From NCBI GenBank assembly GCA_017631745.1, contig JAGBSR010000085.1, forward strand, positions 1-24,181: a stretch of 24,181 bases of DNA, in the 5' to 3' direction. A model generated the notes under the pieces. That model was given only the letters and a program-made list of their open reading frames with translations, searched no databases and was not told the DNA's origin. Origin of the DNA: Clostridia bacterium (GTDB lineage Bacteria; Bacillota; Clostridia; Oscillospirales; Acutalibacteraceae). Shown piece by piece: positions 13,593-21,669 of the stretch (position 1 is its first letter; every line of letters begins with the position of its first letter). The position numbers and the translations under genes are program-made.

Positions 13593-14471
13593 TTATACAT
13601 CCCATTTTTTATTGTCTTTTATTTCAGAAAGAATTGCTTTATAGCTTTCGTGTCTGCTGGTACTAATTTCACCGCTTTGAATAAGCTCACAAATCCTACA
13701 ACCTTTGTCGCCGATGTGTCGGCAGCCGGTAAATCTGCACTCATCGATATGCTCTGAAAACTCTCTGAAATAATATTGTAATTCATCGGAATAAATTCTG
13801 TTATCTACCGTAAAATCAATGCTCGAAAATCCTGCTGTATCAATTACAAGACCATCACCTACGGGGAAAACCTCGGCCTGTCTGGTAGTATGTCTTCCTC
13901 TGCCGAGCTTATCGCTGATTTCACCTGTCTCAAGCTGAAGATTACCGCTTAAGGCGTTTATAAGAGTTGACTTTCCTACACCTGAGTTGCCCGTAAAGGC
14001 ACAGAGACAGCCGCTGAGCTCATTTTTAATATTATCAAGCTCGCTGTGGTCTTCAACCGAAAAGCTATAAACTTTATAACCTGTAGTCTCATAAACCGCT
14101 TTTAATTCATCGTGGTTTGCGAGATCGGTTTTAGTAATAACAACAACCGGAGTTATGTTATTCTTTTCAGCAAGCACGGTCATTTTATCAATGATCACAG
14201 TATTGGGCTTAGGCTTTGCAGCTGATACAACAATAAAAAGCTTATCAATATTAGCAACAGGCGGACGGATAAGAAAGTTCTTTCTTTCATATATCTCATC
14301 GATTGTGTTTTCTTCGTCGTTTCTAATAGTTACTGAAACCTTGTCGCCTGCAAGAGGGGTAATCCTTTCTTTACGGAATTTACCTTTTGCCTTGCATTCA
14401 AAAACACCTTCGTCAGTTCTTACATAATAGAATCCGCCTATGCCTTTAAGAATTACACCATCAATAGCCAT
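13593..14471 (-). CDS. rsgA: Ribosome small-subunit-dependent GTPase RsgA
   Basis: 292 residues, the normal length. An N-terminal OB domain (1-65) leads into a circularly permuted GTPase: G4 TKTD (113-116) comes before the G1 loop GNSGVGKST (161-169) and G3 DTAGF (211-215). The C-terminal zinc site C245, C250, H252, C258 (ECRFTGCRHIGDKGC) is complete. RsgA (also called YloQ/CpgA) checks late 30S subunit assembly. It starts 11 bases inside the end of prkC, so the two are translationally coupled; in Bacillus CpgA is phosphorylated by PrkC, which fits the linkage. An in-frame extension up to 14726 exists but is only the low-complexity tail of prkC read in another frame, so I rejected it. Confidence 0.93.
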   Translation of the reverse strand: MAIDGVILKGIGGFYYVRTDEGVFECKAKGKFRKERITPLAGDKVSVTIRNDEENTIDEIYERKNFLIRPPVANIDKLFIVVSAAKPKPNTVIIDKMTVLAEKNNITPVVVITKTDLANHDELKAVYETTGYKVYSFSVEDHSELDNIKNELSGCLCAFTGNSGVGKSTLINALSGNLQLETGEISDKLGRGRHTTRQAEVFPVGDGLVIDTAGFSSIDFTVDNRIYSDELQYYFREFSEHIDECRFTGCRHIGDKGCRICELIQSGEISTSRHESYKAILSEIKDNKKWDV

Positions 14472-16431
14472 ATGCTTCGTCGTATTCTTCGTCATCTGAG
14501 GGTACTTCGAGAGTAGGCTCAAACGCGTCAGTATCGGGTTCTTTTGTTGTTGACTGAGTGGGTGATTCTGTGGGCTTAGTAGTGCTTTCAGTTGTTGAAG
14601 CTGAGGTGGGCTCAGTTGTTGAAGGCTCAGTAACAGGTTCTGTTGTAGGCTTTGTGGTTGAGGGTTTTGTGGTGTCTTCTGTTGTATCGTCATCAGATGA
14701 TTCTTCCTCGTCTGTTGACTCTTCATCAGTTGTTTCTTCAGGAAGCTTACCTGTACTTACATAAACTGCAACGCTTGTACCGGGAGTTACTTTTTCACCA
14801 ATAAATTCGTGACCGATAATTCTGCCGACAGGTTCAGCACTCGGACGGTACTCTGTGCGTGATGAATCAAGTCTGAGACCGATTGATTCAAGTTTTTCTT
14901 TTGCCTGATCAATTGTAAGACCAACAAGATTTGGCACTTCGACGGGTTCAGTTTCTTCGTCTGTTGCAACATAAATTGTAATCTCAGAGCCCTTTGCAAC
15001 CATCTTATTTCTTGCCGGTGAGGTTCTGATTACTGTGCCGATTTCTTCGTTGCTGTATTCACTGACGATAACAACATCGAAGCCCTTTCTCTTGAGAACA
15101 TCAGATGCTGATGTAGCTTCGTAGCCATATACATCGGGCACTTCAACTGTGGCATCTGAACCTGAAATATAAACCTTGATTACTGTGTCAGCGGATACCT
15201 TGCCTGACGAGGGCTCCTGTCTGATAATAATACCTGATTCCTTATCACTGTCATAATCGATAATGGGCTCAAAGTTGAGATATGAGTATTCTTTAGCAGA
15301 CATAACCTCGTTGTAGAAATTAAGACCTACTAAATTTGGTACATCGATTTTATCTGATGCAGGCTTGAACATAACAATAAGCGCTACAGCAAATACAACA
15401 AGAGCAGCAAGAACACTTGAAAGAATAGCGATGGTCTTAGTTTTATTCTTGTCTTCAAATTCAAATTCATCGTCATATTCGTTGTCATCTACGGGCTCGA
15501 TTGCTTTGGGCTCCACGTGGACTGTCTCATTAACAGGCTTAAAAGCAGGCTCATCTGCAATAACAGCAGGAGCTTCATTGAAGCTATAGCCGAAAATAAT
15601 TGCAGGATTGCTCTTATATGAAGTGATATCTGTAAGCATCTCATTTGCAGACTGATATCTTTCTGAGGGAAGCTTCTGCATAGCGTGGATGATGATCTCT
15701 TCAAGACCCTCGGGAATACTGCTGTTAATTTCACGGGGTCTTACAGGGTCGTTCTGGAGCTGCATAAGTGCAACCGATACAGCATTATCCGACTGGAAGG
15801 GAAGCTTACCTGTGAGCATTTCGTAAAGAATAACGCCTGCTGCATAAAGGTCTGTTCTTGAATCTGTGATGCTGCCTTTTGCCTGCTCCGGGCTGATATA
15901 ATGCACTGAGCCGATAGCTCCGTCTGTCATTGTGCGGGTAGCATTTTCACTGATACGGGCAATGCCGAAGTCTGTTACCTTAATAGTACCGTCGGAGATA
16001 AGAAGAATATTCTGAGGCTTGATATCTCTGTGAACAATACCCTTATCGTGAGCGTGCTTGAGAGCACGGAGAATCTGAGTGATGAAGTAGAGCGCTTCTC
16101 TCTGGTCTACAACACCCTGCTGAGTGATGTAATTTTTAAGAGTTATACCCTCGACATATTCCATAACGATATACTGAATAGCGTCACCGAAGCTTACATC
16201 GAAGACCTTAACGATATTCGGATGTGATAAAACAGCAACAGCTTTTGATTCGTTTCTGAATCTGCGCTTGAATTCCTCGTTTGCAAGATATTCTGACTTG
16301 AGAATTTTAACTGCAACTATTCTGTGGTCGATATTATCAAATGCTTTATATACAACGGCCATACCGCCAACGCCGATGACCTCCATAATTTCATATCTGC
16401 CGTCAAGGCGCTTACCTACATAATTTTCCAT
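14461..16431 (-). CDS. prkC: PASTA-domain Ser/Thr protein kinase (PrkC/StkP type)
   Basis: 656 residues. Kinase domain 1-275: Gly loop GVGGMAVVYKA (20-30), ATP lysine K42 (VAVKIL), catalytic loop HRDIKPQN with D136, DFG at 154-156, and GSVHYISPEQAKG (174-186). One membrane span at about 333-355 (TIAILSSVLAALVVFAVALI). Three extracellular PASTA domains, roughly 361-424, 428-490 and 496-561, which bind muropeptides. Residues 565-656 are an unusual acidic and Thr/Ser/Pro-rich tail (repeats of the TKPT/TEPST kind). PrkC senses peptidoglycan fragments and controls germination, growth and stationary phase. It lies 12 bases after the phosphatase prpC, its usual antagonist, and overlaps rsgA. Confidence 0.93.
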   Translation of the reverse strand: MENYVGKRLDGRYEIMEVIGVGGMAVVYKAFDNIDHRIVAVKILKSEYLANEEFKRRFRNESKAVAVLSHPNIVKVFDVSFGDAIQYIVMEYVEGITLKNYITQQGVVDQREALYFITQILRALKHAHDKGIVHRDIKPQNILLISDGTIKVTDFGIARISENATRTMTDGAIGSVHYISPEQAKGSITDSRTDLYAAGVILYEMLTGKLPFQSDNAVSVALMQLQNDPVRPREINSSIPEGLEEIIIHAMQKLPSERYQSANEMLTDITSYKSNPAIIFGYSFNEAPAVIADEPAFKPVNETVHVEPKAIEPVDDNEYDDEFEFEDKNKTKTIAILSSVLAALVVFAVALIVMFKPASDKIDVPNLVGLNFYNEVMSAKEYSYLNFEPIIDYDSDKESGIIIRQEPSSGKVSADTVIKVYISGSDATVEVPDVYGYEATSASDVLKRKGFDVVIVSEYSNEEIGTVIRTSPARNKMVAKGSEITIYVATDEETEPVEVPNLVGLTIDQAKEKLESIGLRLDSSRTEYRPSAEPVGRIIGHEFIGEKVTPGTSVAVYVSTGKLPEETTDEESTDEEESSDDDTTEDTTKPSTTKPTTEPVTEPSTTEPTSASTTESTTKPTESPTQSTTKEPDTDAFEPTLEVPSDDEEYDEAYGY

Positions 16432-16443
16432 ATATCCGTCACC

Positions 16444-17172
16444 TTACCCTTTCATAACCACGGCTGTAATATTGTCAAAGCCGCCCTTTTCGTTTGCCGC
16501 CATTATGTATTCATCGCAAAGCAGCTCGAAATCGGTACTCTTATAAATTTCAAATAATTCTTCTTCGCTGAGCAGACCGCTGAGGCCGTCACTGCACAGA
16601 AGAAGAGCCTCACCCTCGAATATGTCAGTAAAATCAAAATCAATCTCAATTTTCTCTTCAATACCGAGAGCTCTTGTAATAATATTTTTCTTAGGATAAT
16701 TTTCGAATTCTTCCTGAGTTATCTGACCGCTGTCGAGCATTTCCTGAGCAAGAGAGTGGTCTTTTGTTATCTGAGTTATTCCGTCTGAGGTAATTTTATA
16801 AACACGGCTGTCGCCTACATGAGCAATACAAGCCTGATTATCCTTCACAATTGCTGCGGCAATGGTTGTACCCATACCCTGAAACTCTGTATCTGTATAG
16901 CTTCTGTCATTAACAATAACATTAGCTGTGGTAATAGTCGATAAAAATATATTTTCAAAGGAGTATACGGGCATAAGCTTGTTATAGCATTTTCTGATTT
17001 TATCGCTGATCATTTCAGTTGCAAGAGCACTGGCAATCTGACCGCCTCTCACACCGCCCATACCGTCACAGACAACTGCCCAGGCTGTACCGTCGTCAAA
17101 GGTACCGAAGTCAAAGCTGTCTTCGTTTGCCGAGCGCACCTTACCTATGTCGGTATTACCTTTTATTATCAT
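16444..17172 (-). CDS. prpC: PP2C-type Ser/Thr protein phosphatase (PrpC/Stp)
   Basis: 242 residues, a minimal PPM/PP2C phosphatase. Metal-binding and family motifs: NEDSF (D18), VCDGMGG (D36), HVGDSRVY (119-125), LLCSDGLSG (D195) and GGFDNITAVV (D233). It dephosphorylates PrkC and its targets. The ribosome site AAGGAGTGA also encodes the last two codons and stop of rlmN, a tight coupling. No membrane segment. Confidence 0.93.
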   Translation of the reverse strand: MIIKGNTDIGKVRSANEDSFDFGTFDDGTAWAVVCDGMGGVRGGQIASALATEMISDKIRKCYNKLMPVYSFENIFLSTITTANVIVNDRSYTDTEFQGMGTTIAAAIVKDNQACIAHVGDSRVYKITSDGITQITKDHSLAQEMLDSGQITQEEFENYPKKNIITRALGIEEKIEIDFDFTDIFEGEALLLCSDGLSGLLSEEELFEIYKSTDFELLCDEYIMAANEKGGFDNITAVVMKG

Positions 17173-17176
17173 AAAA

Positions 17177-18214
17177 TCACTCCTTATTATTGGGTCCTTC
17201 GCCTCGTCTTAGCTGACCGCAAGAGGCGTTTATATCACTGCCGAGAGTTCTTCTGACAGTTACATTTATGCCGTACTTTTCAAGAGTTCTGATAAAGCCG
17301 GCAATTCTGCTATCGCTACTTTTGATGTAATCTCTTTCCTTTACGCTGTTAACGGGTATAAGATTTACGTGACAGAGCATACCCTTGAGCCTTTTGCCGA
17401 GCTCTCTTGCGCACTCGTCGCTGTCGTTGACACCGCTTATCATTGCATACTCAAAGGAAATTCTCCTTGAAGTTGCCTTGGTGTAATCTCTACAGGCTTT
17501 CAGAAGCTCATCAATATTCCATCTGTCGTTGACAGGCATAGTGTTGCTTCTGATTTCGTCATTAGGTGCATGTAAGGAAACGGAAAGTGTAAGCTGAAGC
17601 TTCTTTTCCATAAGCTTATAAATACCTGTAACAACACCGCAGGTTGAAAGAGATATGTTTCGCATTGAGATGTTAAGTCCGTTTTCATCTGAGATAAGGC
17701 TTAAAAATCTCATTACATTATCAAAATTATCAAGCGGCTCGCCAACACCCATCATTACAATATGAGATATTCTTATGCCAAGATCGCGCTGAGCAGTATA
17801 AATCTGAGAGAGTATCTCTGAGGGTGTGAGATTTCTTACAAAGCCTGCTATACCTGATGCGCAGAATTTACAGCCCATCTTACAGCCGACCTGACTCGAA
17901 ACGCAGATTGTATAGCCGTATTTATACTTCATTACAACCGATTCTATGAGCTCGCCGTCATTTAATCTGAAAAGATATTTAACTGTATCATCATACACCG
18001 AAACCAACTTTTTTTCAATAGTACAATTGTAAATATCATACTTTTTTTGCAAAGATGCTCTTAAATCCTTTGATATGTTTGTCATTTCATCAAAGGACTC
18101 TGCCCCGTGCTTATGAAGCCAGGAATATATCTGACCTGCCTTGAAGCTTTTTTCTCCGATAGCTGTCATTTCGTCCTTCAATTCCTGAAGTGTAAGTGAT
18201 TTAATATCAGTCAT
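17177..18214 (-). CDS. rlmN: 23S rRNA/tRNA adenine C2-methyltransferase RlmN
   Basis: 345 residues from the chosen start. Radical-SAM cluster cysteines C111, C115 and C118 (QVGCKMGCKFCASG), the GEPL motif (MMGVGEPLDNFDNV), and the C-terminal cysteine C332 (NASCGQLR) that takes part in methyl transfer. It methylates C2 of A2503 in 23S rRNA and A37 of some tRNAs. The frame begins with two possible ATGs, 18223 and 18214; I prefer 18214 because AGAG stands nine bases before it, while it touches the first. Either start lies inside the end of rsmB, so the genes overlap and are coupled. Confidence 0.93.
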   Translation of the reverse strand: MTDIKSLTLQELKDEMTAIGEKSFKAGQIYSWLHKHGAESFDEMTNISKDLRASLQKKYDIYNCTIEKKLVSVYDDTVKYLFRLNDGELIESVVMKYKYGYTICVSSQVGCKMGCKFCASGIAGFVRNLTPSEILSQIYTAQRDLGIRISHIVMMGVGEPLDNFDNVMRFLSLISDENGLNISMRNISLSTCGVVTGIYKLMEKKLQLTLSVSLHAPNDEIRSNTMPVNDRWNIDELLKACRDYTKATSRRISFEYAMISGVNDSDECARELGKRLKGMLCHVNLIPVNSVKERDYIKSSDSRIAGFIRTLEKYGINVTVRRTLGSDINASCGQLRRGEGPNNKE

Positions 18215-19520
18215 TTTTATCATCTCTTTCCAGGCAAGCTATAAAAAATCCGTCGCTTTGATTTTTGTGCGGCATAAGTGTTACACAGCAACTATCCTTA
18301 TCTGAAAATACGGGCACAGCCTTGAAATTGCAGTGATTTTCAAGGAATTTTGCAACTACATTCTCGTTTTCAGCCTTAGATAAGGTGCAGGTAGAATATA
18401 TGAGCCTGCCGCCGTTTTTAACGTATTTCGAAGCGTTGTCAACTATGGCATATTGTATCTCGGGTAAGTCTGATAAGTCGGCTTCACTTTTATATTTGAT
18501 TTCGGGCTTTCGTCTTATGATACCGAGACCTGAGCAGGGCACATCGCATAAAACCCTATCAGCAAGACCTAATTCACCGTTAAATACACTCGCGTCTCCT
18601 ACCCCGCCGATTATTGACTTTAAGCCTAATCTTTCGGCACCCTTAACAATAAGTGAAACTCTGTTTTCATATATATCAAAGCAGAGCACCTTACCTTTAT
18701 CGTTCATAGTTTCTGCAACTGTATAGGCTTTGCCGCCAGGGGCTGAGCAAAGGTCAAAAACAATGTCGTTTTCTTTTGCTGAAAGAGCCTTGGCACAAAG
18801 CTGTGAGGCCATATCCTGCACATGATAATAGCCTTTTTTGAATGATTCGAGTTTTTCTATATCGTGACCATTAAGATTAATTTTAAGAGTGTTTTCATTA
18901 TATGTCTTTTCGCAATCAACACCCTCACTTACGAGTATTGTCATAAGCTCATCATCAGTAATCTTAGTGTTATTTACCCTGATAAACGTATCTGCACCGC
19001 CGAGAGACGCCTCAAGGAAAGCGGCAGAGTCCTCATAGCCGTATTCATTAATCCATTTTTCAACGAGCCATAAAGGACAGGAATATTTTACACTGAGATA
19101 TTCGCTTTTGCTGCAATTTCCGGGCAGTGCTACCCCACCCTTTGCAACCTTGCGTAGCACAGCATTGATAAGACCCGAAGCATAGGAAGCACCGTTTTTC
19201 TTTGAAAGCTTTATACTTTCGTTAACAGCCGCACTGTCGGGCACCTTATCCATATAAAGAACCTGATAAGCTCCCATTCGCATTATCGTAAGAACCTCGG
19301 GTTTAAGCTTTTTAAGAGGCTTTGAAAGATAAAGACTGAGCTGATAGTCAATTGTCAGCTGTCTTTCAATAACGCCGTAAAACAGATTAGACACAAAAGA
19401 TTTATCTCTTGTGTCGAGGTCTGATTTTGATAGTATGCCGTCTAGAGCGAGATTGGAAAACGCCTCGTCTCTATAGGTTTTCATCAATGCTTCAAAAGCG
19501 ATCTGTCTTGGATTTGACAT
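18207..19520 (-). CDS. rsmB: 16S rRNA (cytosine-967 C5)-methyltransferase RsmB
   Basis: 437 residues. The N-terminal 130 residues are a NusB-like RNA-binding domain (NPRQIAFEAL, then NLFYGVIERQLTID). The C-terminal part is a Rossmann methyltransferase of the Nol1/Nop2/Sun family: SAM site FDLCSAPGGKAYTVAE (255-270), CDVPCSGLG with C329, and YSTCTL with C378, the two cysteines used in catalysis and release. It makes m5C967 in 16S rRNA. An AAAGGATAAAATAT leader precedes the ATG. It follows the metallopeptidase gene by 12 bases in the same operon. Confidence 0.92.
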   Translation of the reverse strand: MSNPRQIAFEALMKTYRDEAFSNLALDGILSKSDLDTRDKSFVSNLFYGVIERQLTIDYQLSLYLSKPLKKLKPEVLTIMRMGAYQVLYMDKVPDSAAVNESIKLSKKNGASYASGLINAVLRKVAKGGVALPGNCSKSEYLSVKYSCPLWLVEKWINEYGYEDSAAFLEASLGGADTFIRVNNTKITDDELMTILVSEGVDCEKTYNENTLKINLNGHDIEKLESFKKGYYHVQDMASQLCAKALSAKENDIVFDLCSAPGGKAYTVAETMNDKGKVLCFDIYENRVSLIVKGAERLGLKSIIGGVGDASVFNGELGLADRVLCDVPCSGLGIIRRKPEIKYKSEADLSDLPEIQYAIVDNASKYVKNGGRLIYSTCTLSKAENENVVAKFLENHCNFKAVPVFSDKDSCCVTLMPHKNQSDGFFIACLERDDKND

Positions 19521-19532
19521 ATATTTTATCCT

Positions 19533-20219
19533 TTAATTTCGTCTGTTTCTTGTTCTGAGTATCAATCTGAGAAGAGACATAATTGACACAAGAAGTGCCG
19601 CAACATAGGTCATAGCCGCTGCAAAAAGCACTTTTTTGGCTTTGGGTACTTCATCAGTAAAAAGCATTTCTGTTTCTTCAATTACAGAAATAGCCCGTCT
19701 GCTGGCATTAAATTCAATTGGCAGTGTTACAAGCTGGAAAACCGTAACCGACGCAAAAAGAATAATACCGATATCGACGAGTATGCCGTAGCCTAAAAAA
19801 TAACCGAAGATTGCAAGATAAAAGCCTACAGTTGAGCCGATATTTGCAACAGGTAAAATGAAGTTTCTGACTTTAATGGGCACATAATTCTGAGCGTGCT
19901 GTGCAGCGTGTCCAGCCTCGTGGCAAGCAATACCTATTGAAGCGATAGATGTACCCGAAAAGACCTCCTGAGAAAGTCTTATAACATTTGCTCTCGGATC
20001 ATAATGGTCAGAAAGCTTGCCGCCAACAGGCTCAATTCTTACATCTCTGATGCCATAATATTCGAGCACTCTCGCTGCCGCCTGAGCACCTGTAAGACGC
20101 TTGTTATTAGGAATTTTTGCCATAGCGGCGTAAGTCTTTTTAACATTGATCTGAGCAATCAATGAGATTATAAGTGCAGGTACTACTAAAATTAAATAAT
20201 AGTAATCATACCAAAACAT
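19533..20219 (-). CDS. Membrane zinc metallopeptidase (YugP-like, PF04298)
   Basis: 228 residues. A membrane-inserted N-terminus (IILVVPALIISLIA-like segment, residues 8-23) is followed by a soluble part with the zinc motif HEAGH (100-104); LPIEFNASRRA (166-176) supplies a likely third ligand at E169, as in the YugP family. Two or three more hydrophobic segments follow (about 123-170 and 196-222). The family is widespread in Firmicutes; its substrate is not known to me. In Clostridia the gene often sits between fmt and rsmB, as it does here, 13 bases after fmt. Confidence 0.88.
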   Translation of the reverse strand: MFWYDYYYLILVVPALIISLIAQINVKKTYAAMAKIPNNKRLTGAQAAARVLEYYGIRDVRIEPVGGKLSDHYDPRANVIRLSQEVFSGTSIASIGIACHEAGHAAQHAQNYVPIKVRNFILPVANIGSTVGFYLAIFGYFLGYGILVDIGIILFASVTVFQLVTLPIEFNASRRAISVIEETEMLFTDEVPKAKKVLFAAAMTYVAALLVSIMSLLRLILRTRNRRN

Positions 20220-20232
20220 AATTTACCTTCTT

Positions 20233-21165
20233 TCACTGACCTAAAACAGTACCCTTTTCAATAGTGTAGCCGTTAAGGAAGGCTGAAGCTTCCATACGTT
20301 TTTTTCCTTCAAGCTGCACTGTTTTAAGCTCAACACAATTTCCGTCACCGCAGCAAACAATAAGCTTACCGTTTGAATCGACGACTTCTCCGCATTTATT
20401 ATTTGCTTTTTTATCCGATAAAACCGCTGAATGTATCTTCAAGGTTTTGCCACCGAGAGTTGTGGATGCACCGGGCCAGGAATAAAGTCCGCGGATTTTA
20501 TTGTGAATTTCAAAAGCTGACTTACTCCAATCTATTGCGCTCATATCTCTTGTGAGAAGTCCTACATGAGTTGCTTCTTCTTCATTCTGCACAACGGGAT
20601 TGAGTTGACCCTTTTCGAGCATATCGATTGTTTCCATAAGTGTTTCTGCACCGAGAGGAGCAAGTATTTCGTACATTCTTTCGGTTGTATCATTGATTCC
20701 GATTTTGCACTTTTTGATATGTAAAATATCGCCTGTGTCAACGCCGTCATTCATCTGCTGAGCTGTGACGCCTGTTTCTTCATCACCGTTTAAAACTGCA
20801 TAATGAATAGGTGAAGCACCTCTGTATTTAGGCAGAATTGAAGCGTGAATATTAATGCAACCATATTTGGGGTATGTAAGAAAATCGTGAGGTAAAATTT
20901 TACCGTAAGCCACAACAACCACAAGGTCGGGCTTTATTTCTTCCAATATTTCAGTACCCTTGCCGTTCCTGAGAGAAACAGGCTGATAAACTGTAAGTCC
21001 GTGCTTTAAAGCTTCAACCTTAACATCAGGCGGTGTAAGCTCCTGCTTTCTGCCAACGGGCTTATCAGGCTGACAGAAAACACCGACAATCTCGTGCTTC
21101 GATGCAACGAGAGCCTTTAAGCAGTCAACGGAAAAGTCGGGAGTACCCATAAATGCTATGCGCAT
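20233..21165 (-). CDS. fmt: Methionyl-tRNA formyltransferase
   Basis: 310 residues. Transferase domain 1-200 has MGTPDFSVDCL (6-16), catalytic N105 and H107 (NIHASILPKYRGASPIHYAV) and D143 (GVDTGDIL). The C-terminal OB-like domain (from about 205) binds tRNA. It formylates Met-tRNAi to start protein synthesis. It begins three bases after the stop of def, with an AAAGGATG site lying in the end of def; the def-fmt pairing is the classical one, since deformylase removes the formyl group later. Confidence 0.95.
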   Translation of the reverse strand: MRIAFMGTPDFSVDCLKALVASKHEIVGVFCQPDKPVGRKQELTPPDVKVEALKHGLTVYQPVSLRNGKGTEILEEIKPDLVVVVAYGKILPHDFLTYPKYGCINIHASILPKYRGASPIHYAVLNGDEETGVTAQQMNDGVDTGDILHIKKCKIGINDTTERMYEILAPLGAETLMETIDMLEKGQLNPVVQNEEEATHVGLLTRDMSAIDWSKSAFEIHNKIRGLYSWPGASTTLGGKTLKIHSAVLSDKKANNKCGEVVDSNGKLIVCCGDGNCVELKTVQLEGKKRMEASAFLNGYTIEKGTVLGQ

Positions 21166-21168
21166 AGA

Positions 21169-21657
21169 TTAATCATCCTTTCCGTTTCTTTCTGCAAGAA
21201 TTTCATCAGCTGTGAGCTCTTTAGTTTCAAAATCGATATATAAATTTCCGTCAAGGTGGTCAATTTCGTGGCAGAAGGCTCTTGCTTTAAGCTCTGTGCC
21301 TTCATAAAGTCTCCACTGACCCTTTCTGTTCTGAGCTCTGAGCTTAACATAGTTAGGTCTCTTGACAATGCCGAATCTGCCGGGAAGTGACAGACAGCCC
21401 TCCTGACCCTCCTGCTCACCTGAAACTTCGATGATTTCGGGGTTGATGAGCTCCATAAGACCGTCACCGACATCAATAACAATTGCGCGTCTGAGCACAC
21501 CGACCTGCACAGCTGCAAGACCGACACCCTCAGCCTTATCCATTGTGTCCTTCATATCATCAAGAAGCTGCCAGAGCTTTTCGTCGAACTTGACAACAGG
21601 TCTGCTTGTCTTTCTGAGAACATCGTCACCTAAGGTAACTATTTTTCTGATTGCCAT
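21169..21657 (-). CDS. def: Peptide deformylase
   Basis: 162 residues. The three family motifs are exact: GVGLAAVQ (44-51), EGCLS (86-90, metal ligand C88) and HEIDH (130-134, ligands H130 and H134). It removes the formyl group from new proteins. A GGAGG site precedes the ATG; priA ends 12 bases upstream and fmt starts immediately downstream. Confidence 0.95.
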   Translation of the reverse strand: MAIRKIVTLGDDVLRKTSRPVVKFDEKLWQLLDDMKDTMDKAEGVGLAAVQVGVLRRAIVIDVGDGLMELINPEIIEVSGEQEGQEGCLSLPGRFGIVKRPNYVKLRAQNRKGQWRLYEGTELKARAFCHEIDHLDGNLYIDFETKELTADEILAERNGKDD

Positions 21658-21669
21658 ATTTATCCTCCG

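Noticed and set aside
14472..14726. In-frame 85-residue N-terminal extension of rsgA rich in Gln and Pro
   Set aside because: It is the low-complexity tail of prkC read in another frame; RsgA proteins begin at the OB domain, and the ATG at 14471 gives the normal length.
15365..15589. Frames on the opposite strand of prkC and other long genes
   Set aside because: They mirror the codon bias of the real genes, lack ribosome sites and show no domain pattern.
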